Below, in pieces: positions 52,517 to 62,102 of a stretch of DNA of 64,000 nucleotides; position 1 is the first letter of the stretch; each line of letters begins with the position of its first letter. The notes below the pieces were generated by a model. That model made no database searches. It saw nothing but the letters and a program-made list of their open reading frames with translations, and was not told the origin of the DNA. This stretch comes from Megasphaera vaginalis (ex Bordigoni et al. 2020). Lineage in GTDB: Bacteria > Bacillota > Negativicutes > Veillonellales > Megasphaeraceae. The stretch lies in contig NZ_OEQB01000004.1 of assembly GCF_900240295.1 (NCBI RefSeq), positions 215,448 through 279,447 of the forward strand. Direction: 5' to 3'. The position numbers were made by a program, and so were the translations under genes.

Positions 52517-54690
52517 GGTTTCTTACTGCCTTTCTTGATAGTGGCGGATTTTATTGGTGGTCTATTTCTAAGGTTTTGACTTTGAACTCTTTGAACAGTA
52601 GACGGACGCTCTTTTGTGACTGGACGTTGTGAAGCTCTGTCTGCTGGTGTAGTTGAAGTTGCTGGCTTTTGAACTGTTCTTTCTTGTGTAGTACGGTTTT
52701 GACGTTCCGCTTTTAAACTTGAAGAATCGGACTTAACTGCTGGACGCTCCTGTTTGGCTTGTTGAGATTCCATGCGTAAAGCCTGAACAGAAGATTGTTT
52801 TGCGGTCTGTCCATCATGAGATTGTTCTTGCTTAGTAGCTGGTCTTTCATGAACGGAAGAAGCTGGCTGTTTTTTCTGTTTGACCTGTTCCATTTCAGAG
52901 CGACGCTCTGCAATGGTTTTGCGTCTTTGTTCCTGCTGTTCCTTGCGTCCGCTGGCTCTGTCTGCTCTGGTTTGAGAAATACTGGAAGTTAGGTCACGAA
53001 CATTTTCTTTTGCTTTGGATTTTCCTTGATACACTGCATATCTTGCATTGGTCGGAATATCCTTAACCTGTTCTTTGAGATTACCAGCAGAATCAACGAT
53101 TTTATCTTTGGTATCAGCAACTGCTCCGATTGTTTGTCCGATACGTTTTCCAAGTGTTGATTTTTCCTGTCCGTCTGGACGGGTGTGATCTGCTTGTGTC
53201 CTACCAGAACTACCCGACTGTCCTTGTTTTCCTGTAGCACTGGCAATGGCAGAGCCAGCACCTAAAGCTGTCATGGAGCGTCCAAGTTTACGCTGTAGGC
53301 GGTGCATATGAGCGTGCATAAGCATACGAGGTTTTCTCATCACACGACTTCCCACACTTTGAGAATCGTTGCTTTGAAGCGAAAACATACTCATTAAATC
53401 GCCCAGTTTGAAGTAGATTCCTGCAAAGGTCACAATCTGTAGAAAGGCAATCAAAAAGAACGGATAACCAGCCGATAAGGTATAGAGCATGGTTGAAATA
53501 CTAAAGGCTGTCGTAATAATCAGCGTGATTCCAGCTCGTGTCAAAATGGTATTAAAGAGTTTAGTAATGGCTCGTTTCGACATACCATCAAAAGATGGAA
53601 TCATACTTAAAATAAAGCTCACAGGCAGAAACATAGCATAGATGATAAAAAGCACCTGCGAGAAAATCATGATTCCTGTTAGTAGGAATACGAATATAGA
53701 AATCCCGATATTGAATACAAAGAGAAAGAAGACTGTACCCAAGCGGTTAATAGTTTTTGTAATCGTCATGTTCACATTGTTTCTGTCTTCGATTTCTTCT
53801 GCTACAATTTTTTCTCTGTCTTCTCCATTATTACTGTCTGGACTGGTTGAAAGTAGACTTTCCACACGGTCAGCACCAATACTTTCAATGTCTGAACTGT
53901 TGTATTGAAGCAGTAGCCACGGTTGTTGAACCTGTATGGAAAATAGGCTGTCACGTATCAAGTCCACACTGTCCTTGCCTTGACTATCGGAATGGGGCAT
54001 GACAATTTTTGTGCCAAGTGATAAGCTGGCTTGACTGATGTCTGATGAAAAATCATTGATTTTTTTAATGTAGTCGGGAGCGTAGGCAATAAAGGAAGCT
54101 GATAGGATAAATACCATGACAAAGTTCACAATGGCATGAATCGCTTTTGTAGTTTCTCTTTTTATCAGTCCTGTATAGGCAACATAAACCCCAAGAACCA
54201 AAATCAAGAGTAAGAGGAATCCAACATAGAATCCCTCTGTTGATAGTCCGCTAGGCGTAACTCCTGCAAGGGTCTGCATATTCTTGCCAATGGAATCTGC
54301 TGTAGCAGAAATGAAGTCAAGGGAATAGGCTTCTTGAACTAAGTAGCCAGTCGCATTGGAAACATAAAGACTGATTGTCCAAATAAAATTGGTAATGGCA
54401 TATAAGCCATACATGACTTGTTTTCCAATTCCGTCCGACCAGTTCCACGGTAGCCAGCCCCAGCTATTATCAACATAAAAATCCAGTTGATAGTTTTCAA
54501 GTGGGTATCGGCTGTACTCATTTGCCACATTGATTGTATCATCTACCAAGCCCGCAGCTTGAACCACTGTTCCCATCATGGCTAAAAGAAAAATGGCAAT
54601 CACAAGTGTGAAAGCCACTGTCATTGCCACTTTACCTAGACGCTTCAGCGTCCAGTTTGATTTTATTCTGTTTAATATTGATGGTTTCAC
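52513..54690 (-). CDS. orf15: Conjugation membrane protein TcpH/VirB6-like (Tn916 orf15)
   Basis: 725 residues. N-terminal signal-like helix, then about eight membrane helices up to residue 450, followed by a long hydrophilic Gln/Arg/Lys-rich tail (about 460-725) with charged repeats. Same plan as orf15 of Tn916 (VirB6/TrbL-like). It overlaps the orf14 start by 4 bases and follows orf16 by 2 bases. Confidence 0.9.
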   Translation of the reverse strand: MKPSILNRIKSNWTLKRLGKVAMTVAFTLVIAIFLLAMMGTVVQAAGLVDDTINVANEYSRYPLENYQLDFYVDNSWGWLPWNWSDGIGKQVMYGLYAITNFIWTISLYVSNATGYLVQEAYSLDFISATADSIGKNMQTLAGVTPSGLSTEGFYVGFLLLLILVLGVYVAYTGLIKRETTKAIHAIVNFVMVFILSASFIAYAPDYIKKINDFSSDISQASLSLGTKIVMPHSDSQGKDSVDLIRDSLFSIQVQQPWLLLQYNSSDIESIGADRVESLLSTSPDSNNGEDREKIVAEEIEDRNNVNMTITKTINRLGTVFFLFVFNIGISIFVFLLTGIMIFSQVLFIIYAMFLPVSFILSMIPSFDGMSKRAITKLFNTILTRAGITLIITTAFSISTMLYTLSAGYPFFLIAFLQIVTFAGIYFKLGDLMSMFSLQSNDSQSVGSRVMRKPRMLMHAHMHRLQRKLGRSMTALGAGSAIASATGKQGQSGSSGRTQADHTRPDGQEKSTLGKRIGQTIGAVADTKDKIVDSAGNLKEQVKDIPTNARYAVYQGKSKAKENVRDLTSSISQTRADRASGRKEQQEQRRKTIAERRSEMEQVKQKKQPASSVHERPATKQEQSHDGQTAKQSSVQALRMESQQAKQERPAVKSDSSSLKAERQNRTTQERTVQKPATSTTPADRASQRPVTKERPSTVQRVQSQNLRNRPPIKSATIKKGSKKP

Positions 54691-54692
54691 AT

Positions 54693-57140
54693 TTACACCT
54701 CTTTTCGCACAGGCGGTCTGGTATCAAAGGCATGGAGCAGTTCTTCAAATACAGGGTGGAACTGTATCACACCGACACGACCATATAAATCACTGATAAG
54801 GCACTGTCCATTTTCCAAATCACGCAATCGCTTCTGATTATTTTCGTCCTCTGGGTCAACGCCGAAAAAGGCAAGGGTCTTTTTAATCTCGTTAAGGTCA
54901 GTAGAGCGGAACGCAAATTTCAAACCAAGATTATTTTTCAGCTTTTCATCTAAAAGGTCATCTGTATTCTGGGTCACGAAATATACCCCAGCGTTCATAG
55001 CACGTCCAGCACGAACCAGTTTCATAGACAGTGTTTTACCTTGTGCCACCTGTAAGAAGCTCCACGCTTCGTCTAAGTCAACAATTTTAAAAATGCTTCT
55101 GTCTGTATGGATAAAGTCTAACGCAAAGGTACTAATGACAATCAGCATTGCCACCGATAGTAACTCCATTGTGGTATATTCCTCAAAGGAGGTTTCTTTA
55201 TCGGGAAGTACCAAGTCGGCAACCTGTATGATGTTCAGTTGTTTTTCAAGACTGATAGACTGCTCCACATATCCATCACTAAAGAGCAGATGTGCAAAGT
55301 CATAGTCTGTAAAACTTTCGATATGGTCGGCTATGCTGGTGCTTATTTGAGTTCCCTCAACCCGTAATTCCTCAATCACTTTCAGAAGACCTCGCACTTC
55401 ACTATTAGTTACAGCACGAATGGCTTTTCGTAGAACAGGGAAACGGTCAGAATCTCGTGATGAAATCCCCGTAAGGAACGTCAAAATGTCGATTGCCAGT
55501 GATTCAGAATCTTTGGGATTTTTCATAATCACGTAAGGGTCAAGTAAGCCTTTATTTTTCTCATCAGAAGTCAGATTGACAATATTAATTTCGTGAGCGA
55601 TTTCTGGCAAGGTTTCTTTCCATCTGCCACGTTCCGCTTTCGGGTCAACAATCACTGCTTGTGCCCCATAAAGCACTGCATAATAGACGATAAGGTTATT
55701 CGCAAAGGATTTTCCACCGCCTAGCGAACCTACAAAGGCAGACGCTAATGCATTGGTTACTGAACCCTTAACCCCTTGACTGGCAAGAGCAGGTTTGAGG
55801 TAGACATTGCGTCCTGTATCTAAGCTATAGCCAACATAAATACCCTCATTTTCGCCAAGCATTTGAGTAGCACCGAAACCAAGTCCAGCTAAGAAATCAG
55901 AGGTTACATACTGAATATAGTCATTCATATAACGCTTGCTTGATGGTAAAAATTCTTCATGTAAGCCCAGCATATCTCCAAATGGTCGTACCAACTTGAC
56001 ACTTAAATCGTCATAAAAATCTTTCACTTCATTACAACGACGTTTCAATTCGTCCAAGTCATTTGCGGAAACACGCACCACATAAGAGAGCTTATACATG
56101 GATTCCTTGCTTTGGTCTAAATTATTTTCCAGCTCATTGACACTTTCCAGAGCTTCCGCCACATTAGAGCTGGTTTCGTTATCACTTTGCCATGCGTGGT
56201 TATCTAGGTCTTTTAGTTCTTTCTTTTTATTACGAACGGTGCTTAGTGCTTTACGGTTTGCCACGATTTCCACATTCATAGAAGTATCAATCGGGAATGT
56301 AAATTGCTGTTGCTGGTAGTAGAAGATTTCAGAGGACGGAAAGTCCAATTCGCCGACAATGCTGTTGATGGTAAAGTACGCCACATAGACGGTTTCGTCT
56401 TCCTGTTGAATTTTTAGGTATCGCTGTTTTTCTTCCACCAGACAACGGGTCGGTTTAATAAGGTCATAATATTTAATCAGCGTTTCATTATCCAGCTTCT
56501 TCTTTGATAGATGGTACTCATAATCTTCATAAGCTGTACCTGTCTGTCCATAAAGATGTTCAATCAGATAGCCGAAGTCGTCCTTATCCAGTCTACGGAT
56601 TTTGAAACGACGAGAGATTTTATTTTCCAAGAGCTTTTCCATCTTCTGAAAACGCAGGATTTCATCATTACTCATGCTGACAAAATCGCCCATTAGCTTA
56701 TGGTTCACATCATAGACAAAATCAGACAAAGCATTTTTGGCTTCAACGGTAAGACTTTTCATAGAAAACTCTTGATCGTTGAGAAGCAACTTAAAGCCGA
56801 TAAAGAAGCGGTAGTCCACTTGATTTTCGCCAATCATGGATATTAAAGCGTCTGTCTGTTGGTCGATTTTGTCATAGGCAATTACTTTGAGTTTGCCAGT
56901 TACTTCCTCTTTGGAACGTTCTTGTGCAGAACGTATGCTGGATTCTGTACTGATTTGTAGAGCATGAATCTTGCCATCACGATTTTGTGCGATAAGCTGT
57001 CTGAAAGAATCATGCACTTGTATTTTCTGTTCTGGACTTAGGAATGAGTAATTGTAAGGAATAAGCTCATAATAGGCGTAACATTCGCCATCTTTATTCC
57101 AGACCAGATTATTTTCAATGTATTTAATTGGATATGCCAT
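54693..57140 (-). CDS. orf16: Conjugation ATPase VirB4/TcpF-like (Tn916 orf16)
   Basis: 815 residues. The Walker A-like loop VGSLGGGKSFANN and the Walker B region KIVDLDEAWSFL lie in the C-terminal half; the N-terminal half is the VirB4-type domain starting MAYPIKYIENNLVW. It drives the transfer apparatus. The ATG at 57140 has AGGAG 8 bases upstream; an in-frame start 17 codons earlier lies inside orf17. It overlaps the end of orf17. Confidence 0.93.
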   Translation of the reverse strand: MAYPIKYIENNLVWNKDGECYAYYELIPYNYSFLSPEQKIQVHDSFRQLIAQNRDGKIHALQISTESSIRSAQERSKEEVTGKLKVIAYDKIDQQTDALISMIGENQVDYRFFIGFKLLLNDQEFSMKSLTVEAKNALSDFVYDVNHKLMGDFVSMSNDEILRFQKMEKLLENKISRRFKIRRLDKDDFGYLIEHLYGQTGTAYEDYEYHLSKKKLDNETLIKYYDLIKPTRCLVEEKQRYLKIQQEDETVYVAYFTINSIVGELDFPSSEIFYYQQQQFTFPIDTSMNVEIVANRKALSTVRNKKKELKDLDNHAWQSDNETSSNVAEALESVNELENNLDQSKESMYKLSYVVRVSANDLDELKRRCNEVKDFYDDLSVKLVRPFGDMLGLHEEFLPSSKRYMNDYIQYVTSDFLAGLGFGATQMLGENEGIYVGYSLDTGRNVYLKPALASQGVKGSVTNALASAFVGSLGGGKSFANNLIVYYAVLYGAQAVIVDPKAERGRWKETLPEIAHEINIVNLTSDEKNKGLLDPYVIMKNPKDSESLAIDILTFLTGISSRDSDRFPVLRKAIRAVTNSEVRGLLKVIEELRVEGTQISTSIADHIESFTDYDFAHLLFSDGYVEQSISLEKQLNIIQVADLVLPDKETSFEEYTTMELLSVAMLIVISTFALDFIHTDRSIFKIVDLDEAWSFLQVAQGKTLSMKLVRAGRAMNAGVYFVTQNTDDLLDEKLKNNLGLKFAFRSTDLNEIKKTLAFFGVDPEDENNQKRLRDLENGQCLISDLYGRVGVIQFHPVFEELLHAFDTRPPVRKEV

Positions 57141-57516
57141 AAAATTCACTCCTAACTGTCGTAATGGCTTCTTGTGGCTGGTTTCTGCCAAGGGTTACTT
57201 TTTTCCCTGCATAGGTCAGCTTTGGTCGCAGTGCATAAGCAATGACAGACTTCAAAAATCCATAAGGCTTTTTACCATCAAAGGTTTTTGTAGACATAAA
57301 CCATGTGAAAGCCACAGGAATTCCAAAATATTTGAGAAATGCTCCCTCAATCATGGAAAGAGGTGGCAAGTTGCCAAGTATCATAACCGCAAACAGTGAC
57401 ACGACAAACCACGTCATTTGCGTAAAGGTTATGGGAAACGGAAGTCTAAAATCGTTGATGGAGTACAGCACTTTCTCAACAGACCAAATACTGGTATAGC
57501 TTCGTATTTTCTTCAT
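57124..57516 (-). CDS. orf17: Conjugation membrane protein TcpE-like (Tn916 orf17)
   Basis: 130 residues from the ATG at 57516 (GAAAGGA 7 bases upstream). Two membrane helices near residues 33-70, then a basic region with KLTYAGKKVTLG. Matches the TcpE family of Tn916-like elements. An upstream in-frame start would overlap ardA. Confidence 0.88.
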   Translation of the reverse strand: MKKIRSYTSIWSVEKVLYSINDFRLPFPITFTQMTWFVVSLFAVMILGNLPPLSMIEGAFLKYFGIPVAFTWFMSTKTFDGKKPYGFLKSVIAYALRPKLTYAGKKVTLGRNQPQEAITTVRSEFYGISN

Positions 57517-57529
57517 AGAATCAATCCTT

Positions 57530-58027
57530 TCAATAGACGATTTCAAAAATCCCATAATTGGTTGTGATAAAAGTTCCCGAAATTTCTAAATCACGACCAT
57601 AGGATTCGTAATCAATATAGTTTTGAAGACTGGTTGGCACTTCGCCCAATACTCCAGTTTCTTCAATGTAGTAACGTGCGACATCTGCCATATCATCACA
57701 ATCCGAGTGAATGATAATATCCTCTTGATGTTCGCTTAGTTCCTCAATACTTGAAAAATGAGTGAGCAGAGCAGATAGCTCGGATTGTAGTTCCTCTGGC
57801 AACTCCGATACCATTTCCCATAGGCGATTGAGTTCGCCAATAGAAGTGTATTCGTCAACCGTAAAGGGTAACTCATAATCGTGAATGGCGTATTCCTCGT
57901 ATTCATCATTCAAGCCGATTTTCTCTTTGACTTCTTCAAAATCAATGGGAAAGGTAAACCAAGCACCGACTAATTCTCCTTCATTGTATTTACCTAAGTT
58001 GGCAATATAGACTTGCATATCGTCCAT
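57530..58027 (-). CDS. ardA: Antirestriction protein ArdA (Tn916 orf18)
   Basis: 165 residues, strongly acidic (many Asp and Glu, little Lys), the DNA-mimic composition of ArdA. Typical regions: YNEGELVGAWFTFP, YAIHDYELPF and YFIEETG-like DVARYYIEETG. It shields incoming DNA from type I restriction during transfer. Confidence 0.93.
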   Translation of the reverse strand: MDDMQVYIANLGKYNEGELVGAWFTFPIDFEEVKEKIGLNDEYEEYAIHDYELPFTVDEYTSIGELNRLWEMVSELPEELQSELSALLTHFSSIEELSEHQEDIIIHSDCDDMADVARYYIEETGVLGEVPTSLQNYIDYESYGRDLEISGTFITTNYGIFEIVY

Positions 58028-58143
58028 GTGTTCACGTCCTTTCTTTGTAGAGATTCAAAAATCCCTACCGCACTTCGTTTGGTGTACCATTCTTTTGCGG
58101 AACATAAGAAAACCACTTATATTCCACAAAATAACGGTTTAAT

Positions 58144-58365
58144 TTAAGCACCGATAATGCGATTAAATAGCTCTAATAAAATGTCTTTTACTCCAGCAGC
58201 GTTGAACACCAAGCCCACCGCAATAATCGCAATGATGAGAAAGCCAATCAGTTTACTAAACTCACGCTTGAAGCCAAGATACAAGCCAATTACAACGATT
58301 GCTAAAAGTACCAGTGATTGAGCATTTGATAGAAACCAGTTATAAAGGTTTTGTCCAAAATTCAT
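58144..58365 (-). CDS. orf19: Small membrane protein TcpD-like (Tn916 orf19)
   Basis: 73 residues, two membrane helices (SLVLLAIVVIGLYLGF and LIGFLIIAIIAVGLVF) joined by a short basic loop. Matches Tn916 orf19; probably a subunit of the channel. Confidence 0.85.
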   Translation of the reverse strand: MNFGQNLYNWFLSNAQSLVLLAIVVIGLYLGFKREFSKLIGFLIIAIIAVGLVFNAAGVKDILLELFNRIIGA

Positions 58366-58407
58366 AAAAATGTTCTCCTTTCTGTATGCAGTGAATTTGT
58401 ATTTAAG

Positions 58408-59583
58408 TTATTTTTTTGTCGTTATCACGTCCTGTTCTTTTACCGACTGTTGCTTTAAAATCTGCTTGTGTCGGTCTGTCAGTTTCGCATGGTCGAGAAT
58501 GTCTTTCACAACCTGCGTCTGGTTAATTTCATCAAGTGTAATAGCAACCTTTAAGGTCGGGGCGACTTGATGAGATAGCCAGTTTAGTGTCCTTTGGAAA
58601 GAGTAAGGCTCTGGTTTTGTGGTTAGCTTTAATCGTTCACGATTGTTTCCAATAAACCATGCCCATTCTTCATTGAGTTTCCAATCGGAACGTGCTTTTG
58701 AATCGTCCTTATCCACAAAGCGGATATACCGATTGATAATCTTAAAAGCTGTATGCTCTGGATTATCATAGACAAGTAAATCACGTACTGCATAATAGGC
58801 ACGCTCATTTTTTAGTCGGATTTCAAAACGGTTTTTAACCTCTGCGTCTTCAATGGGAATATCATTTTTCTTGTACTGCTCATAGTCCTTTTCATAGATA
58901 CAGAAATAGACTTCGCTTTGTAATGAACCGATATAAAGCGTGTTTCCCATACATTCCTTTTCATCTTTGCGTACCAGTTCGCCACTGCGATAGCTCTTGA
59001 AACTGCGGAACACCGAAATACACTCTTCCTGTAGGCATTTTTCCGTCAGTGTGGGAATATTCAAAATCCCTGTTTTATCGTTGATGGCAAGGTCAAGGCG
59101 TTTCATCACGCCACCAGCCACCAAAGCGTCCATAAAGAACTCATACCAGCTTCTTTGTTGTGCTAGAAGATAGCTTTCAAATTGTCTGCACCCACGACCT
59201 TTTAATTCCACCAGAACACCTTTGTCTATCTCATGAGAGCAGAGAACGAATATATCGCCTAAGGCATAATGTTCTGAATAAGAATAAAAGCCATAGTCTT
59301 CATGAAGAAAATAGGAAAGTTTCAATTGCAATATTTCTTCAACCACATGCTGTACGTCCATTGTGGGAAAGCGAATCCTTACATAGTCAAAGAGCATTTC
59401 AAGTGGGGCATCGGGATTGAAGCGTTCCAGAGTTTCCCAAAGGGATTGTTGCAACTCGTCTGATGGCTTAACCTTGCCAGTTTCAATGTCGCTAAGATAT
59501 TGCCTTGTAATGCCTGTAGCAATAGCCAGTCGGTTTTGAGATAGCCCATAAGCCAACCGTTTTTCCTTTAAATGCTGTATCAA
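58408..59583 (-). CDS. orf20: Relaxase of the MobT/Rep_trans type (Tn916 orf20)
   Basis: 391 residues. An N-terminal XRE helix-turn-helix (LSQNRLAIATGITRQYLSDI) is followed by a Rep_trans/MobT nuclease domain, with YIGSLQSEVYFCIYEKD and NRFEIRLKNERA, the region that lies around the catalytic tyrosines in the family. It nicks oriT, which is directly upstream (59621-59780). Confidence 0.92.
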   Translation of the reverse strand: MIQHLKEKRLAYGLSQNRLAIATGITRQYLSDIETGKVKPSDELQQSLWETLERFNPDAPLEMLFDYVRIRFPTMDVQHVVEEILQLKLSYFLHEDYGFYSYSEHYALGDIFVLCSHEIDKGVLVELKGRGCRQFESYLLAQQRSWYEFFMDALVAGGVMKRLDLAINDKTGILNIPTLTEKCLQEECISVFRSFKSYRSGELVRKDEKECMGNTLYIGSLQSEVYFCIYEKDYEQYKKNDIPIEDAEVKNRFEIRLKNERAYYAVRDLLVYDNPEHTAFKIINRYIRFVDKDDSKARSDWKLNEEWAWFIGNNRERLKLTTKPEPYSFQRTLNWLSHQVAPTLKVAITLDEINQTQVVKDILDHAKLTDRHKQILKQQSVKEQDVITTKK

Positions 59584-59620
59584 AGTTTGTTCATTCAGTT
59601 AAATCCCTCCAATTAAAAAA

Positions 59621-59780
59621 GGTATGTCAACTATTGAAGCTCATTTGACATACCACGAAATTTTCTAAACTCCTTGTAACCAAAGAATTTTCTGCTATTT
59701 TTTTGACTGTTTCCTGTCGATTTGTACCCCCCTGTTAGATACGGGGGGTTAGGTGCTGGCGTGGCTATCGCCACACCAGC
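59621..59780. other. oriT: Origin of transfer (oriT) region between orf20 and orf21
   Basis: Three inverted repeats: GGTATGTCAA-N14-TTGACATACC (59621-59654), ACCCCCC-N10-GGGGGGT (59726-59749) and GCTGGCGTGGC-tatc-GCCACACCAGC (59755-59780, one mismatch). Position and the last two hairpins match the oriT of Tn916. Confidence 0.85.
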
Positions 59781-59788
59781 CAGCAAGA

Positions 59789-61183
59789 TCAGTCCACACC
59801 TGCGACTTTCGCTTCGCACGTCGCCTGCGTGGACTGTCTGCTGTTGGTTAGTTTTTTTATTTCCTCCAAAAAGTCATGACCTTTTGGTACTAAGGGAGTG
59901 TAAAATTCTGATATGACACTTGTTCCCACATCAACATAGCCACGACCTTTGATTTGTTTTAAGAAGAAATCTTTTTGTACATCACTGCCAAACATCATGC
60001 CATAGCCCATTTCAGACATTCTTCCAAGTGCCACTCTGAAATTAAACTGGTCACGGATTCCGTCGCCTAAATATTTTGCGTCTGGACGTTGACAAGCCAG
60101 TATTAAAAAGAAGCCAGCTTGACGACCTAACATGACAATCTGTTTGAGCTTGTTTAAGACTGCGGTATTTTCTTTATTTCCCAGCATTTCCATGAAAGCC
60201 ACGTATTCATCAAAGATAAGAAAGTTTGCAGGAAGTCCTAAGTAGGCATAGTTCTCGCCAGTCTTATAGTTTTCCATCTCTTTCATAGCTTCACTTCGTG
60301 CCATCATTTCATCATAGAAACGGTCAATGCAGGAGAGCATATCTTCTTTTCTGTAGTAGACATTCCCCATCACAGAGCCTAAGTCGGCAAGGTCGGCGTT
60401 CTTTGGGTCAAGAATATAGAGCTTAGAATCTGTATAAAGCAAGGCTTCAATCAGTGTCAGTATAAAGTAAGTTTTACCGCCACCTGTACCACCAGCTATG
60501 AGCATGTGAGGGAGCTTGTCATATTCCCACCATACGTTTTCCATCAAGCGTAGTTTGCCATCTTTGGCTTGGACTTCATCAATAGAAATACGACTGGCGA
60601 TGGTGTCATAGAGCAGGGTATATTCCACATAAGAATCTTTTAACTCTTTATCCGTCAGCTCACAGTACAATCCGCTTTCTAATTTCTTTTCCAAGTGTAG
60701 GAGCTGGTCTTGATATTTTCCTAGCGTGATTTCCACTCGCATCTGTATTAAACCATCTTTAAGGCGATAAAATATTTTGGGAAAGTAGGTTATCTTTTCC
60801 TTAGTACGACTGGACGAATCTTTGAAGAAGCCATCTGTTTTGACCTGTTCCGATTCATACCACTTGTTTTCAAGTACCATCTTAGCCAGCTTTTGACGGT
60901 GGTACAGTTGTTTTACTGTATCATATCTATATCTTTTGAATAGAAATGCCACCAGCAAGCAGACAAGAATTGCGACACTAACACTAATAACTAAATAGGG
61001 AATGTGAATCTTGTCTACTTGTGATAGGTTAAAGTCCTGCCAGTTAATCTGCTGGATTGTCTTCACATGAAACAGTCCGATAACCAGCAGGAAAATTGGC
61101 AGTAAGGACGCTACTGTAAAATGAAAGACTAAATCCTTGTCACTTGGGCGAATCCTTTTACCACGAATGCCAAACTGTTTCAT
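59789..61183 (-). CDS. orf21: FtsK/SpoIIIE-type coupling ATPase TcpA (Tn916 orf21)
   Basis: 464 residues. Two N-terminal membrane helices, then an FtsK-type motor: Walker A AGGTGGGKTYF, Walker B NFLIFDEYVAFM, QRPDAKYLGDGIRDQ, LGRMSEMGYGMMFG. It brings the nicked DNA to the channel. The C-terminus runs close to the oriT hairpins. Confidence 0.93.
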   Translation of the reverse strand: MKQFGIRGKRIRPSDKDLVFHFTVASLLPIFLLVIGLFHVKTIQQINWQDFNLSQVDKIHIPYLVISVSVAILVCLLVAFLFKRYRYDTVKQLYHRQKLAKMVLENKWYESEQVKTDGFFKDSSSRTKEKITYFPKIFYRLKDGLIQMRVEITLGKYQDQLLHLEKKLESGLYCELTDKELKDSYVEYTLLYDTIASRISIDEVQAKDGKLRLMENVWWEYDKLPHMLIAGGTGGGKTYFILTLIEALLYTDSKLYILDPKNADLADLGSVMGNVYYRKEDMLSCIDRFYDEMMARSEAMKEMENYKTGENYAYLGLPANFLIFDEYVAFMEMLGNKENTAVLNKLKQIVMLGRQAGFFLILACQRPDAKYLGDGIRDQFNFRVALGRMSEMGYGMMFGSDVQKDFFLKQIKGRGYVDVGTSVISEFYTPLVPKGHDFLEEIKKLTNSRQSTQATCEAKVAGVD

Positions 61184-61222
61184 GCGGGATTTCCTCCTTT
61201 CTCTCTAGTGGAAGTAGCATGA

Positions 61223-61606
61223 CTATTTATCCGTGGCTGGCTCTTTTTTAGGTTGTGGCTGATTTTTAAAGGTACTGGAATCTTTCGTCAATACAATATC
61301 GTCTGCCTTGATATACCAGTCAACATCTGCCCCTCGGAAGGTAGCGGTAGCGACGGTATCTGCAACTGGATTGATGATTTCCACTTTTGCGTTATAGTCA
61401 AACTCTTTCAAAGGAACACTGGCAGGAATACTCACTTGAATCATACGTCCTTGCCCTTTGGATTTTAAATCATAGGTACGTTCTTTGATTTCATCTGAAA
61501 CCGTACCGTCGTCATTTTGGATTCGTACTTCACGACGGAGTGCTGAAAACTTTAATTCTCCAAATGTAGCGTCTTTATCTAATACAATGCCATTAGGTAA
61601 TCTCAT
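61223..61606 (-). CDS. orf22: DUF961 protein (Tn916 orf22)
   Basis: 127 residues of the YdcP/DUF961 type (FGELKFSALRREVRIQ near the start, VDWYIKADDIVL near the end). A helper protein of unknown role conserved at this site in Tn916-like elements. Two ATGs adjoin; the second (61606) is better spaced from GAGAGG. Confidence 0.9.
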   Translation of the reverse strand: MRLPNGIVLDKDATFGELKFSALRREVRIQNDDGTVSDEIKERTYDLKSKGQGRMIQVSIPASVPLKEFDYNAKVEIINPVADTVATATFRGADVDWYIKADDIVLTKDSSTFKNQPQPKKEPATDK

Positions 61607-61624
61607 CATTTTTCCTCTCTTTCT

Positions 61625-61939
61625 TTATTCTTTTATCATGTCGTCCGCATGTAAAAGGTAATTTGTGAATCCACGAGTACCAATTTTATAGCCCTCTGCG
61701 GTAATACGTGGATTGACTAACATTACACGTTCCTCAAAGCCGAAATGTTTTTCTCCAGCTTCAGCAGGAAGCACCACCACAATATCATCTGCTCTTTGAA
61801 CGTCAGAATAGAGGTTGTAGCTTCGAGATAAGACAGTTAATTGTCCGTTGATTCTTCGCTGTTCTACTTTATCCTCGCCAGCAAATTCTAAATTGCCAAA
61901 TGTTTTTTCCATGTTGGGAATCACAAATTTAAGTTCCAT
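61625..61939 (-). CDS. orf23: DUF961 protein (Tn916 orf23)
   Basis: 104 residues of the YdcP/DUF961 type (MEKTFGNLEFAG... RSYNLYSDVQRADDIVVVLP), a paralogue of orf22. The same length as Tn916 orf23. Confidence 0.9.
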   Translation of the reverse strand: MELKFVIPNMEKTFGNLEFAGEDKVEQRRINGQLTVLSRSYNLYSDVQRADDIVVVLPAEAGEKHFGFEERVMLVNPRITAEGYKIGTRGFTNYLLHADDMIKE

Positions 61940-61960
61940 ATTTTTACCTATCCTTTCTTT

Positions 61961-62041
61961 TTATTGTTTGATAAATCTTGTTTGTTTGATGGTCTTAAAG
62001 GGAGGGGAGCGACCTTTTGATTCTTGATTTTCTGTTTTCAT
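61961..62041 (-). CDS. 26-residue ORF at the start of the transfer operon (orf24-like)
   Basis: MKTENQESKGRSPPFKTIKQ and six more residues, basic, with AAAGGA 9 bases upstream. It precedes orf23 by 21 bases. It is short but well placed and conserved, as I recall, in Tn916-like elements; function unknown. Confidence 0.6.
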   Translation of the reverse strand: MKTENQESKGRSPPFKTIKQTRFIKQ

Positions 62042-62075
62042 AAGTTCACTTCCTTTCAAATATTGGGTAAAAAAA

Positions 62076-62102
62076 TAGACACCTCATTTTTTGAAGTGTC
62101 TA
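62076..62102 (-). terminator. Intrinsic terminator at the head of the transfer operon
   Basis: TAGACACTTC / GAGGTGTCTA on the minus strand (one G-T pair) with loop AAAAAAT and a T7 tract. It would stop transcription entering the transfer genes from the right. Confidence 0.75.
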